The notes under the pieces are model-generated. The model made no database searches. It saw only the letters and a list, made by a program, of their open reading frames with translations, and had not been told where the DNA came from. Of a stretch of DNA of 64,000 bases, positions 43,964 through 53,786 are shown piece after piece. Numbering within the stretch: position 1 is the stretch's first letter; every line of letters starts with the position of its first letter. The position numbers and the translations under genes are program-made. The DNA comes from JBBSDP01 sp038240605 (GTDB lineage Bacteria > Planctomycetota > Phycisphaerae > Tepidisphaerales > Tepidisphaeraceae): NCBI GenBank assembly GCA_038240605.1, contig JBBSDP010000023.1, positions 1 through 64,000 on the forward strand, read 5' to 3'.

Positions 43964-44200
43964 TCAGCGAGACGTGGCGCCAGCAAGGGTTTCAACGCTG
44001 CTGATGTGAAGGTACGAGACGTATTCGACGTTATCGGATGGTCCCCCGTCCGCCTCTGGGTGCAGGACGACCAGTGCGCTCCGGGCCAACATCGCCATCT
44101 CAGGGTGGCGGATTTCGAAGATCTCTCCGTTGCTCGTCTTGACGCGCAACGGCTCAAACGGCCGCCTCGTCAACATTGCCCTGATCGCTTCAAGCGTCAT
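43964..44200 (-). CDS. Small conserved hypothetical protein
   Basis: 78 residues. MTLEAIRAMLTRRPFEPLRV, EIFEIRHPEMAMLARSALVV and a C-terminal LHISSVETL form a small beta-rich protein; near-identical patterns (RxPFEPLRI, YxVRHPEMA) recur in planctomycetes, often in several copies (from memory). It converges on argG with a 38-base gap. Function unknown. Confidence 0.75.
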   Translation of the reverse strand: MTLEAIRAMLTRRPFEPLRVKTSNGEIFEIRHPEMAMLARSALVVLHPEADGGPSDNVEYVSYLHISSVETLAGATSR

Positions 44201-44293
44201 ATGGGGAATTGTATGTAGCAGACGGGTTGGCGACTAGTCTTAGCGTCTTTCGCGACGCGGCCGCTTGAGTACCACAAATAGAAGGAACTCGAG

Positions 44294-45253
44294 ATGATGA
44301 TCAATCGATTCCGAAACTTCCTCCTCGTCCTTCTCTTCTCAGTCCCTTTGTCCGCGCGGGCCGCCGACAAGGTCACGGTCGAGCGCGACCTTCAATATGT
44401 TCCCGATGGCGACACGTCGCAGCGACTTGACCTGTACCTCCATGACCCGCCGCCTGGGAAGCCGCTGCCGCTGGTGATCTACATCCATGGCGGCGGATGG
44501 CGCGGCGGGAGCAAGGCGGGGTGCGCGTCGGCCTTCCTCCTCAAGGACGGCTACGCCGCCGCCAGCGTCGAGTACCGCTTCAGTGACAAGGCCGTCTTTC
44601 CGGCCCAGATCCAGGATTGCCAGGCGGCGATTCGCTACCTCCGCGCCAATGCGAAGAAATATCACCTCGATCCGGATCACTTTGGCGTCTGGGGAGACTC
44701 GGCCGGCGGGCATCTCGTCGCCCTGCTCGGCACCTCCGGCGGCAAAAACGCGTTCCCGCCCATCGGCGGAAACGCGGATCGATCGGATCGCGTGCAGGCG
44801 GTCTGCGACTGGTACGGCCCGACCGATTTCACGACGGTGATGCAGCAGGCCGCCGACGACAAGAACGTCAAGAACGTCTTCAAGTGGAACACGCCCTCCG
44901 ATCCCTATTCGGGCCTGATCGGCGTCGCCCTCGACTCTGACAAGACCAAGACCGACGCCGTCAGCCCCGTGCATTACGTAAGCAAGGACAACGCCCCGTT
45001 CCTGATCATGCACGGGACCCATGACACGCTCGTCCCTTTTGCCCAGAGCGAAGAGCTGACCGCGGCGTTGAAAGAGGCCGGCGTCGAGGTCCTCCTCCAG
45101 CCGTTCCCCGCGTCGGGCCATGGCGGGCCGGCCTTCACACGCCCGCCGGTGATCGCACAGATCAAGACGTTCTTCGACAAGCATCTGAAGGGGGCGGACG
45201 TTAAGATCGACCTGCTGCCCGACGACGCAGTGAACGTCACGCCGGCGAAATGA
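44294..45253 (+). CDS. Secreted alpha/beta-hydrolase (BD-FAE/HSL-like esterase)
   Basis: 319 residues. Signal peptide (FLLVLLFSVPLSARA) after an ATG-ATG start with an AAGGAA ribosome-binding site. Oxyanion motif VIYIHGGGWRGGSKAG, nucleophile FGVWGDSAGGHLVALLG, Asp/His near GTHDTLVPFAQSEEL and FPASGHGGPAF. Resembles the esterases that remove acetyl or feruloyl groups from plant polysaccharide. Confidence 0.92.
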   Translation: MMINRFRNFLLVLLFSVPLSARAADKVTVERDLQYVPDGDTSQRLDLYLHDPPPGKPLPLVIYIHGGGWRGGSKAGCASAFLLKDGYAAASVEYRFSDKAVFPAQIQDCQAAIRYLRANAKKYHLDPDHFGVWGDSAGGHLVALLGTSGGKNAFPPIGGNADRSDRVQAVCDWYGPTDFTTVMQQAADDKNVKNVFKWNTPSDPYSGLIGVALDSDKTKTDAVSPVHYVSKDNAPFLIMHGTHDTLVPFAQSEELTAALKEAGVEVLLQPFPASGHGGPAFTRPPVIAQIKTFFDKHLKGADVKIDLLPDDAVNVTPAK

Positions 45254-45684
45254 GAGCGCGGTTCAACTGCCTGGTCCGCTGGGGGACCGCGCGTAATTGG
45301 ACATTCAGTTTCCCTCAAGCTGGGTCTTGCGGATCTGGATCGGTCGTCCGCGCGCCCTGCCATCGATCGTTTGAATGTCTCTCCAATTGGAATTTACATT
45401 TTCTCAGTGTCAAAAATGGCGATTGACATACGCTGAGGACAAAGTATATTCCCCGACTCCAGCCGCCATGGGGCGGATGCCAGCACGCTCGAGTTGGGTT
45501 GAAATTGAACCGAGCGTCCGCCTGGCGAACAACGGGTGTGACCGCCTTGCCTGTCCACACCTCCGGCTGTTCGGCTTTCTGATTTAATCCAAACCAGATT
45601 TTTCACGCGCGCTGGCTTCACCGCAAAGTGGTAAAGCAGCCGCGGACCGTCGGCATCAGATGGATGCCATTGCAGGAGGCAGTG
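45254..45684 (+). other. Intergenic region with promoter and about 230-base leader
   Basis: No gene is seen. After the promoter at 45423-45450 the leader (about 45457-45684) contains several short self-complementary stretches and ends in AGGAGG just before the ATG at 45685. It could be a structured 5' UTR or small RNA. I could not match it to a known riboswitch class. Confidence 0.4.
45423..45450 (+). promoter_or_regulatory. Strong sigma70-type promoter
   Basis: TTGACA at 45423-45428, 16 bases, TATATT at 45445-45450. It is the best consensus promoter I noticed in this GC-rich window, inside an AT-richer patch. The next gene starts 235 bases downstream, leaving a long leader. Confidence 0.6.
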
Positions 45685-46059
45685 ATGAGTAAGCCAATTT
45701 CCGCGTGGGAGAAGAAAGAGCAAGCGCGCCGTACCGCCGAACGTCGCCGGCAGAACGTCCGCCGCCTCGTGATCGGGGCGGTAACCCTTCTGACCTTCGC
45801 GGCCGCGGGCACCGTCGGATACGGCGAGTGGCGCGCTCAGCGCCCGGGTGCCGCCAGCCCTGCTGGAGCCGTGAACGCCGTTGCTGATGGTTCTGAATCG
45901 GCAACGGCCGCGCCCGTGGCAAAGACGCCAGTCCGAAGCAGCGTACTGAGCATGTCGACGCGCAGCTCCGGCGATTCCCTCCCGGCGCAGTTCGTTCCGA
46001 ACAACCTGGATCAGGGCCCCGTCAGTGGCGGCCTGACGTTCGTGCCGCCGCAGCGGTAA
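45685..46059 (+). CDS. Small single-pass membrane protein, function unknown
   Basis: 124 residues from ATG 45685 with an AGGAGG ribosome-binding site. A charged N-terminus (AWEKKEQARRTAERRRQNVR) precedes one helix (VIGAVTLLTFAAAGTVGYGE); the outside part is Ala/Ser/Pro-rich and ends LTFVPPQR. Flanked by a strong promoter and a terminator, so it is a well-defined transcription unit. Confidence 0.75.
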   Translation: MSKPISAWEKKEQARRTAERRRQNVRRLVIGAVTLLTFAAAGTVGYGEWRAQRPGAASPAGAVNAVADGSESATAAPVAKTPVRSSVLSMSTRSSGDSLPAQFVPNNLDQGPVSGGLTFVPPQR

Positions 46060-46097
46060 CGCGCCCAGGCAATTTTTCGATTTGATCTCAGCGTTGA

Positions 46098-46130
46098 GAT
46101 CCGAGTCCGGCGAGGACTCGGATCGCTTTT
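46098..46130. terminator. Rho-independent terminator
   Basis: GATCCGAGTCC (46098-46108), loop GGCGA, GGACTCGGATC (46114-46124): an 11-bp perfect stem followed by GCTTTTCGTTT. It lies between the small membrane protein gene and the convergent MFS gene and probably serves the plus-strand gene. Confidence 0.9.
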
Positions 46131-46134
46131 CGTT

Positions 46135-47487
46135 TCATTCCACGACGACCGGCTCAAGGCGCGGCGCGAGCAACTGAATGGCGGTGAACCCGATCAGGTA
46201 GGCCGATCCGGCGATCACGAAGATCACCGTATAGTTCTGATGCGTGTAAAGGAGTATGTAGCCAGTGGTCGCGGAAAAAAGGGAGAAACCGAGATAGCCG
46301 AACGTCCCGCCCAGCCCGGCCACCGATCCGCATACCCGACGGGGGAACATATCGGAAACCAGCGTGTAGAGGTTGGAGGAAAATCCCTGGTGCGCCGCCA
46401 TCGCAACCCCGACCAGCACCGCCGCCGACCAAACGCCGGAAACATGTGAGGCGAACACGATCGGCGTTACGCAGCAGGCGCAGAGCAGCAGCGACGTCTT
46501 CCTCGCAGCATTCACGCTCCACCCTTTCTGGATCATTGCCGAGGAAAGCCCTCCGCCGAAAATGCTGCCGACGATGGCCATCGCGTAAGTAAGGGTCAGC
46601 GGCGCCACCCGCTGGGAAAGGGTCAGCTTGTGCTGATCGCTGAAAAATTTGGGCAGCCAGAACATGTAGAAGCCCCAGATCGGATCGGTTAGGAATTTCC
46701 CCAGCAGAAATGCCCACGCCTGCGGATAGGTGAACAGTGAGATCCAGGAAACACGAGTGGCGGGTTCGGCGGCATCGCTGTTGATGTGCGCCAGCTCTGT
46801 CGCGGAGACGCGCGCGTGCTCGTGCGGCCGGCGGTAAATCGGAATCCAGAATATAACCCACAGGAAGCCGAGCGCGCCGGTGCCAAGAAACGCCGCCTGC
46901 CATCCAAACTGCACGGTCAGCCACCCGACAATCCCTGGCGCAAGAATCATTCCGACATTGCTGCCGGCGTTGACGAACCCCATCGCCAGCGCTCGCTCGC
47001 GGCGCGGGAACCACTCGGCAATCGTCTTAACCGCGGCCGGAAAACACGGTGACTCGCTCACGCCCAGTAGCGAACGGATGATGCCGAACTGGAGTCCGGT
47101 CCGGGCGACAGCGTGGAGCATCGACATGGCGCTCCAGGCGCACAACGCGACCGAATAGCCGATCCGCGTCCCAACCCGATCGAGCCAATCGCCCGATGCC
47201 GCCTGGCCCAGGGCGTAAGTGAAGGCAAAGGCGGCGTTGATCTTTCCGAGAGAAATGTCGCTGATGTGATATTGCTTCTGAAGATCCGGCCCGAGCAGCC
47301 CGATCACCAGGCGATCGATATAGTTGATGGCGGTGCCGGAAAAGAGGAGCGCAACGATGATCCAGCGCATTGAACTCATGCCGCGGCTGCCGGCGCCCGC
47401 TGAGTATCCCAGCGGCAGAGATTCTGCTCGCGCAACAACTCCCGCGCGTACTGCCTCTTCCGGCATCAAACCGCTTCCATCCGCCAT
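46135..47487 (-). CDS. MFS transporter, anion:cation symporter (hexuronate-like) family
   Basis: About 450 residues from ATG 47487; ATG 47379 (MSSMRWIIVALLFSGTAINY) is an alternative. Twelve helices; ACS-family features TAINYIDRLVIGLLGPDLQK, the cytoplasmic GDWLDRVGTRIGY motif, and EWFPRRERALAMGFVNAGSN. Relatives import glucuronate, galactonate or similar organic acids with protons. No catabolic gene is adjacent, so the substrate stays open. Confidence 0.92.
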   Translation of the reverse strand: MADGSGLMPEEAVRAGVVARAESLPLGYSAGAGSRGMSSMRWIIVALLFSGTAINYIDRLVIGLLGPDLQKQYHISDISLGKINAAFAFTYALGQAASGDWLDRVGTRIGYSVALCAWSAMSMLHAVARTGLQFGIIRSLLGVSESPCFPAAVKTIAEWFPRRERALAMGFVNAGSNVGMILAPGIVGWLTVQFGWQAAFLGTGALGFLWVIFWIPIYRRPHEHARVSATELAHINSDAAEPATRVSWISLFTYPQAWAFLLGKFLTDPIWGFYMFWLPKFFSDQHKLTLSQRVAPLTLTYAMAIVGSIFGGGLSSAMIQKGWSVNAARKTSLLLCACCVTPIVFASHVSGVWSAAVLVGVAMAAHQGFSSNLYTLVSDMFPRRVCGSVAGLGGTFGYLGFSLFSATTGYILLYTHQNYTVIFVIAGSAYLIGFTAIQLLAPRLEPVVVE

Positions 47488-47590
47488 GAAGTGAAATGAT
47501 CCTGATCCCGACGTGCAAATCAACAGCGAGAACCTGCCGGCAGGTTTCCCGTCCACTTTCATGCGGACCGTAAATGGGGACGTCGTACGT

Positions 47591-50545
47591 TCAACCAACG
47601 GCGGCCGTGGCGAACTCGCGCGCCGCGCGCAGCGCATCGGGGAGTTTGGCGGGATCTTTCCCACCGGCCTGGGCCATCTGAGGCCGCCCTCCCCCACCTC
47701 CGCCGGCAACCTTCGCAGCTTGCTTGACCCAGTCGCCGGCCTTCAAGCCCTTGGCGATCAGATCGTCACTGACGACCGCGATGAAGGTCACCTTATCCCC
47801 GGCGGCAGCGGCGAGGAGGACGCCGTAGCTTGGGACTTTCTTTTTCAGCGAATCGATGACGGCGCGGATTTGATCGTCCGATGCGCCGGGGATCTCGCCA
47901 ACGATCATCTTCCCCGGCCCAAGCGCAGCCGCCTGGGCGATGAGACTCGCTGCTACCGCTCCGGCATCGACGCCGGTCCCGGCCGACTCTTTCGCCTGCG
48001 CCTTCTGAAACGCCTTGTATCGCGCCTGCAACTGCGCCGACGCCGCCTGCGCCCGGCGCCGCGCCCGCAGCGGAAGATTGCCGCCCGCCGTCGCCTGGTT
48101 CAACGCCGCGATCTCTTTAGGAAGGTCGGCGTCGGGGGCTGCAATTGCACGTTGGATCTGCGCGTCCAGCTCGCCCGCGGCCGCGAGGGCCAGCCGCGCT
48201 GTTTCGCCCGTGTGGGCGACGATCCGGCGAATTCCCTTGCTCACGGATTCCTCCGCCATGACCGCGAAGCCTCCGGCTTGCACGCTATTGCTCAGATGCG
48301 TCCCGCCGCAGAACTCAATCGAGAACTTCCGCCATTCGGCGTTGCCCGGATCGGCAAGCAGCTTCTCGACCGGCACGCCGACCGAAACCACGCGAACCAT
48401 CGGCGGATATTTCTCGCCGAAGACCGCACGCAGACCGTTGATCTTCAGCGTCTGCTCCTGCGGCGCGACCTGCGCGAAGACAGGCAACTCCCTGGCGACC
48501 GCCTCGCCGACCAGCGACTCGACACGACCGACCTCTTCATCCGTCACCGACCGCTCGTGCGAAAAGTCAAAGCGTAGCTTTTCGGGGTCGACCAGCGATC
48601 CTTTCTGTTGCACGCCTTCGCCCAGCACTTCCCGCAGCGCCCAGTTGGCGATATGCGTCGCGGTATGGTTCTCCTCGGTCCGTCGCCGCGAGGGCGCGAC
48701 CGTAGCGGTCACCGCGTCGCCGGCCCGCACGCGGCCGGAGCGGATGCGGCCAATGTGCAGCACGTGCGCCGCGACGACCTTCGTCGACATGACGTCGAAG
48801 ACCGCGCCGCCGCTGCCGCGCAGCTCGCCGGTGTCGCCAACCTGACCGCCCATCTCGGCATAAAAGTTGGTGCGGTCCAGGATCACCGCCAGCTCTTCAT
48901 CTTCCAGGACGTCGGCGGGGGAGAGCCCCAGATCGTCGCCGTTCCAGATCGCCATCACGCGCGCCTCGATGGGATCGTGGGAATACCTGGCCTGATCGTC
49001 GGTCGGCGTGACGCCCGCATCGGCCAGCGCGACCAGCGTGTCGGGCGGGAGATTTACGAGCGAAGACTGCTCTCCCTTCCCGCCGGAGCGGGCGCGCTCC
49101 TTGGCCGCTTCCATCAGGCGTTCATATCCCTCGATATCGACGCTCATGCCACGCTCCTCGGCCATGATGCGCGTGAGGTCGATGGGAAAGCCGTAGGTGT
49201 CGTGGAGCTTGAACGCGGCTTCGGCGGGAATCATCCCGCCCGGTTCAATTGAAAGGACTTTCCCCTGATGCGAGGCCAGGTTTGTTGTGAAGTTCGGACG
49301 AGGGGAAGTGCCGTTTCGATCGCCCAGCGTTGACACTCGAACCCTGTCGACCGCCTGTTCAAACAATTCGATGCCACGATCGAGCGTTCGGCCGAAGGAA
49401 ACCTCTTCGTCTCCAACGATCTCCTCGACACGCCGGGGATTGCTCTTGAGCTCGGGAAATGCGCCACCCATCGAATCGACGATCACCGGCACGAGCCGGT
49501 GCATGAACGGCTCGCGCAGGCCAAGCTGCTGGCGGCCGAAGCGCGCCGCCCGGCGGAGGATTCGGCGCAGGACGTATCCACGACCCTCGTTGCTGGGAAC
49601 GGCGCCGTCGGTGAGCGCGAAAGTCAGGCAGCGAACGTGGTCCGCGATCACCCGAAACGCGATGTCGCTTCGAAGCTGCGGGTTGGCGGCCTCGGCTTCG
49701 GGATCGACCGAGTTGCCCTTCGTAAACTGTCCGCCGTACGAGATGCCGCTGAACGATTTGAGTTGCTCGAAGATCGGCGCCCACAGGTCGATCGCGTAGT
49801 TGTCGTGCTTATCCTGAAGGACCTGGCAGATGCGCTCGAAACCCATCCCCGTGTCAACGTGCTGCGCGGGCAATGGCGTGAGTCGGCCGGCGGCGTCGCG
49901 ATTGTACTGGATGAAGACGAGGTTCCAGATCTCCATCACGCGCGGGTCTTCGCCATTTACGTCGTTGCCGCCGGTCTTGCCGGGCGTGCGGTCGATGTAG
50001 ATTTCGGTGCACGGGCCGCACGGGCCGGTATCGCCCATCTCCCAGAAATTGTCCTTACCGAAATAATGGATGTGGTCGTCGGGCAGACCGGCCACTTGTT
50101 TCCAGATTTCCGCCGCATCGGTGTCGCGCGGAATGCCGGCCGCTTCGTTTCCCTCGAAACAGGAGACGTGCAGCCGGCTCGGATCGAGCTTCCAGACCTG
50201 GGTGAGCAGTTCCCACGCCATCCCGATCGCGCCCTCCTTGAAGTAATCGCCAAAGCTCCAGTTCCCCAGCATCTCGAAGAACGTGTGATGGCGGCGCGAC
50301 CGGCCGACGTCGTCGAGGTCGTTGTGCTTGCCGCCGGCACGAATGCACTTTTGCGTGTTGGCGGCACGGGTGTACGCGCGCCGCTCGGTGCCGAGGAAGA
50401 TAGGCTTGAACTGGTTCATCCCCGCGTTGGTGAACAGGAGCGTGGGATCATCGTGGGGGACCACCGGGGAACTGGGCACAAACGTGTGGCCGTGCCGCTG
50501 CACGAAAAAGTCGACGAACTGCTGGCGGATCTGGTCTGAGGTCAT
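47591..50545 (-). CDS. alaS: Alanyl-tRNA synthetase
   Basis: 984 residues, slightly longer than usual. Class II core: FVPSSPVVPHDDPTLLFTNA, GMNQFKPIFLGTE, HTFFEMLGNWSFGDYFKEGA. Editing domain zinc ligands in NHTATHIANWALREVLG and EFCGGTHLSNSVQAGGF. The C-Ala domain ends with AGGGGGGRPQMAQAGGKDP. Charges tRNA-Ala and clears Ser/Gly mischarging. Monocistronic. Confidence 0.98.
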   Translation of the reverse strand: MTSDQIRQQFVDFFVQRHGHTFVPSSPVVPHDDPTLLFTNAGMNQFKPIFLGTERRAYTRAANTQKCIRAGGKHNDLDDVGRSRRHHTFFEMLGNWSFGDYFKEGAIGMAWELLTQVWKLDPSRLHVSCFEGNEAAGIPRDTDAAEIWKQVAGLPDDHIHYFGKDNFWEMGDTGPCGPCTEIYIDRTPGKTGGNDVNGEDPRVMEIWNLVFIQYNRDAAGRLTPLPAQHVDTGMGFERICQVLQDKHDNYAIDLWAPIFEQLKSFSGISYGGQFTKGNSVDPEAEAANPQLRSDIAFRVIADHVRCLTFALTDGAVPSNEGRGYVLRRILRRAARFGRQQLGLREPFMHRLVPVIVDSMGGAFPELKSNPRRVEEIVGDEEVSFGRTLDRGIELFEQAVDRVRVSTLGDRNGTSPRPNFTTNLASHQGKVLSIEPGGMIPAEAAFKLHDTYGFPIDLTRIMAEERGMSVDIEGYERLMEAAKERARSGGKGEQSSLVNLPPDTLVALADAGVTPTDDQARYSHDPIEARVMAIWNGDDLGLSPADVLEDEELAVILDRTNFYAEMGGQVGDTGELRGSGGAVFDVMSTKVVAAHVLHIGRIRSGRVRAGDAVTATVAPSRRRTEENHTATHIANWALREVLGEGVQQKGSLVDPEKLRFDFSHERSVTDEEVGRVESLVGEAVARELPVFAQVAPQEQTLKINGLRAVFGEKYPPMVRVVSVGVPVEKLLADPGNAEWRKFSIEFCGGTHLSNSVQAGGFAVMAEESVSKGIRRIVAHTGETARLALAAAGELDAQIQRAIAAPDADLPKEIAALNQATAGGNLPLRARRRAQAASAQLQARYKAFQKAQAKESAGTGVDAGAVAASLIAQAAALGPGKMIVGEIPGASDDQIRAVIDSLKKKVPSYGVLLAAAAGDKVTFIAVVSDDLIAKGLKAGDWVKQAAKVAGGGGGGRPQMAQAGGKDPAKLPDALRAAREFATAAVG

Positions 50546-50609
50546 GAAGCTCGCTGCAAGAAAAGTCCCGGATTATTGACGATCGCGGCAGCAGCTTCAA
50601 GAATACAGA

Positions 50610-52088
50610 TCAATTTCCAGCCGCGACCGCGTCGGTCTTGGGTTGGATCCATTTTGGCGTGCACGCTTCGGGGGCGGTGTCGTTCAGGATCGATTGAAGG
50701 TCCGCGACGGAAGTGACCGGTTTGCCGGCCAAAGCCGTCAGGATCGCGCCCTGGCGAGCGCCCTCCTTCAGAAACGGACTCTTGGAATCGATGCCCAGGA
50801 CCATCAGGCCGGCGGGCGGGCGGGGTGCGCCGCCGAAGTCCCAGTTGGCGGGAATCGGACCGAGCAGCACGCCGTGCCAGCGGAACCGCTGGTTCTCCCG
50901 CGTGACCGTGGCGTTGGAGGCATCGCGCCGGCGAAGCTTGATCCCCACAGAGCGCGTCTTGCCCTGGCGCAGCACCGTGGCGGGAATTCGCGAATCGATC
51001 GACGCTTCACCGACCAGGCGAACAAAATGATCGCCGTCGCGCACGGACTGACCGTTGAACACCGTGACCACGTCGCCGGCCAGGAGCTCGCCCGATGACG
51101 GCGAATCTTTCTCGATCAGGTCGATCCGTGCACCGCCCTCGCCGCTGATCCCCGCCTCACGGCGTTCGCGCGGGGTGGGGGAAACGACCTTCACACCGAG
51201 ATAGCCGTACGTCACTTCCCGACCCTGTTTCAAGCTGTCGATCACCCGCAGGACGCGCGGCGTGATCGGCAGCGCAAAGCCAATGCCGTTGGTCTGTTTC
51301 TGGGGCAGGATGACGGCGGTGTTGATGCCGATCACTTCGCCGTTCAGGTTGAACAAGGGCCCGCCGGAGTTACCGGGATTGATCTGCGCGGTCGTCTGAA
51401 TCAGGTCGATGTAAAGACGGTCTTCCTTGCTGGAGAGCTTGGGCAGCGAACGTCCGGTCGCGCTGACGACGCCGACGCTGGCGCACATTTCCCCGTCGCC
51501 GGAGAAGCCGAACGGATTGCCCATGGCGATCGACCATTGGCCGCGATGGACCGATTCACTATTGGCAAATCGAACGACCGGCAGGTTAGATGCCGGGACC
51601 TTCAGCACCGCGATATCCGCGCGCGGATCGGAGGCGACGACGATCGCGGGAAAAACCCTGCGATCGTCGGTGGTGATCCACAATTGTTCGGCGTGGGCGA
51701 TGACGTGATCGTTGGTGACGATGTACCCGTCGGCGTCGACGATGAAGCCTGTGCCAACGGTCCGATCGACCGAATCGAGCATGGCGGAAAGTCGCTGGCC
51801 GTTCAGCTCATCGCTGCGCAGCGCCCCATCGGCCTCCACGGTGCATTCAGTTGCGGAAATGGCCACGACCGCCGGCGCAACTTTCCGCGAGACGATCTCG
51901 AAATGCTTTTCGAGATCGACAGCGCCGAAGTTGTCGTCGATGTTGATGCCGGCTGAGGCGGCAATGGGGCCGGCCCTGGCATTGTCCGCCGGGGCGAGCC
52001 CCAACGAACTGCAGGAGGCCAGCAGGCCGGAAAAACCGATGAGTGCAACAGCGCCCCCGCGCGTGTTGCGCAAAACGCGACTGCCCAT
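50610..52088 (-). CDS. HtrA/Do-like serine protease, predicted lipoprotein
   Basis: About 492 residues from ATG 52088 (MGSRVLRNTRGG). Lipobox LLASC with Cys about residue 24. Trypsin-like domain: His in GYIVTNDHVIAHAEQL, Asp in DPRADIAVLKVP, Ser in QINPGNSGGPLFNLNGE. A PDZ-like region (YGYLGVKVVSPTPRERREAG, LLAGDVVTVFNGQSVRDGDH) and a second degenerate one (FLKEGARQGAILTALAGKPV) follow. Probably handles misfolded envelope proteins. Confidence 0.93.
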   Translation of the reverse strand: MGSRVLRNTRGGAVALIGFSGLLASCSSLGLAPADNARAGPIAASAGINIDDNFGAVDLEKHFEIVSRKVAPAVVAISATECTVEADGALRSDELNGQRLSAMLDSVDRTVGTGFIVDADGYIVTNDHVIAHAEQLWITTDDRRVFPAIVVASDPRADIAVLKVPASNLPVVRFANSESVHRGQWSIAMGNPFGFSGDGEMCASVGVVSATGRSLPKLSSKEDRLYIDLIQTTAQINPGNSGGPLFNLNGEVIGINTAVILPQKQTNGIGFALPITPRVLRVIDSLKQGREVTYGYLGVKVVSPTPRERREAGISGEGGARIDLIEKDSPSSGELLAGDVVTVFNGQSVRDGDHFVRLVGEASIDSRIPATVLRQGKTRSVGIKLRRRDASNATVTRENQRFRWHGVLLGPIPANWDFGGAPRPPAGLMVLGIDSKSPFLKEGARQGAILTALAGKPVTSVADLQSILNDTAPEACTPKWIQPKTDAVAAGN

Positions 52089-52445
52089 TCTGTAGACCCC
52101 GAACGAGGAACCCCACATAGCCGCGGACGGCTTTGCAAGCCCGCCTACGGGCGCTCTGGCAAACTTCACCAGAACGCGCGTCGATCCAGAGATGCCCTCC
52201 GGCGCAGTTCGCCGGATCCCCAAATGCAACGCTTCATCCGTGACTAAGCAATTGCCGCGCCGAGATCATCCTGTCGGCGTGCCGCCCTGCCGCAAAGGCC
52301 AGGGCGCAAAGCAATTGCCGGTTGATCCACTCTTTTCAGTTTCTTTCCAGGGGCCAAGCCTGCTCGGTGCGTTAGCACGACGGGCAGCACCGGGACCCAT
52401 GCACAATCGTTAGGCAAGTCGCATCGAACGCGATTGACGATACCA
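52089..52445. other. Intergenic stretch between recA and the HtrA-like gene
   Basis: 357 bases with no gene I can support. GCAATTGCCG occurs twice (about 52251 and 52313) but otherwise there is no repeat, RNA or clear terminator. Confidence 0.4.
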
Positions 52446-53588
52446 CTAAACCGCGCCAACCGGTTCGGGTGTTTCCACGGCCTTTTCCTGTTCCTGCTTG
52501 GCCTTCAGCAGGCCTTTGCTTTCCAGGACCGCCGTCCTGATCTCATCGGCCAAATCTTTATTGGACAAGAGAAATTGCTTGGCATTTTCCCGACCCTGAC
52601 CGAGCCGGGTCGACTTGTAGTTGTACCAGGCGCCTGATTTCTCGACAACGTTTACGAGTGCCGCCAAGTCAAGCAAATCTCCTTCGTAGCTGATACCGCG
52701 GTCGAACATGATGTCGAATTCAGCATCACGGAACGGGGGGGCGATTTTGTTTTTTACGACGCGGGCTCGCGTGCGGTTCCCGACCGAAACTTCCCCGTCC
52801 TTGATCGTACTCGTACGGCGGACGTCGATGCGGATCGATGCGTAGAACTTCAGCGCCCGCCCGCCCGGCGTGGTCTCGGGATTGCCGAACATCACGCCGA
52901 TCTTCTCGCGGATCTGGTTGATGAAGATGACGGTCGTTCGGCTCTTGGCAATGGCCGCCGTCAACTTGCGCAACGCCTGGCTCATCAGGCGGGCCTGAAG
53001 ACCGACGTGGCTGTCTCCCATCTCTCCCTCGATTTCGGCTCGGGGAATGAGCGCGGCGACGGAGTCGATCACGATCACGTCGACCGCGTTGGATCGAACC
53101 AGCAATTCGCAGATTTCCAGTGCCTGCTCGCCGGTATCCGGCTGGGAGACGAGGAGGTCGTCGAGCTTGACGCCCAGGCGCTTCGCCCAGGAAGGGTCCA
53201 GGGCATGCTCGGCATCGATAAACGCGGCGACGCCGCCAGCCTGTTGGGCACTGGCGATGATGTGCAGCGTGAGCGTGGTTTTACCGCTGGATTCGGGGCC
53301 GAAGATTTCGATCACGCGGCCGCGCGGCACGCCCGCGCCACCGAGGGCGATATCGAGGCTGAGGCTCCCCGTCGCGATCCCTTCGATCGTGTACGGCGCA
53401 TCGCCGTCCAGCTTCATCACCGCCCCCTTGCCGAACTGCTTTTCGATCTGCTGAACGGCTCGATTGAGGGCCGAATCACGCGAGGCATCGCGCGCGGCAT
53501 CCCGCCCGGGCGATTGGGGTTCGCGCGGAACGATGACGGTCTTCGAGTCCTTTTCCGCTTTTTCCGCTTTTTCGGGGAAACGGGCCAT
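52446..53588 (-). CDS. recA: RecA recombinase
   Basis: 380 residues from ATG 53588 with an AAGGAG ribosome-binding site. Walker A IFGPESSGKTTLTLHIIA, EHALDPSWAKRLGVKLDDLL, VIVIDSVAALIPRAEIEGEM, loop L2 INQIREKIGVMFGNPETTPG. The N-terminus has an extra charged stretch of about 40 residues (KAEKAEKDSKTVIVPREPQS). Catalyses strand exchange and LexA-type cleavage. No recX follows. No LexA box that I can defend. Confidence 0.98.
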   Translation of the reverse strand: MARFPEKAEKAEKDSKTVIVPREPQSPGRDAARDASRDSALNRAVQQIEKQFGKGAVMKLDGDAPYTIEGIATGSLSLDIALGGAGVPRGRVIEIFGPESSGKTTLTLHIIASAQQAGGVAAFIDAEHALDPSWAKRLGVKLDDLLVSQPDTGEQALEICELLVRSNAVDVIVIDSVAALIPRAEIEGEMGDSHVGLQARLMSQALRKLTAAIAKSRTTVIFINQIREKIGVMFGNPETTPGGRALKFYASIRIDVRRTSTIKDGEVSVGNRTRARVVKNKIAPPFRDAEFDIMFDRGISYEGDLLDLAALVNVVEKSGAWYNYKSTRLGQGRENAKQFLLSNKDLADEIRTAVLESKGLLKAKQEQEKAVETPEPVGAV

Positions 53589-53786
53589 GACATGCTCCTT
53601 ACCGCCGGGTATCTGGGTCAGCCGGCGTATGTGCGGTGACTTGGGTGCGACCGAACCGCTCACATGAACGGCCATCGCAACTGAACTCGACGGAAGTCAC
53701 CGTACCGTCCCTGCTCAGTGTTTGGTTGATGTTAGCTTCGATATTCGACAGACGCAAGAACCATTCGTGAGAAATTTTTGATCGGA

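Noticed and set aside
45615..45670. c-di-GMP (GEMM) riboswitch upstream of the small membrane protein
   Set aside because: CACCGCAAAG and ATCAGATGG recall parts of the consensus, but the conserved core and tetraloop-receptor are missing.
53735..53750. TTCGATATTCGA as a LexA box for recA
   Set aside because: It is a short dyad but about 150 bases from the start codon and does not match an SOS box I can name for this group.
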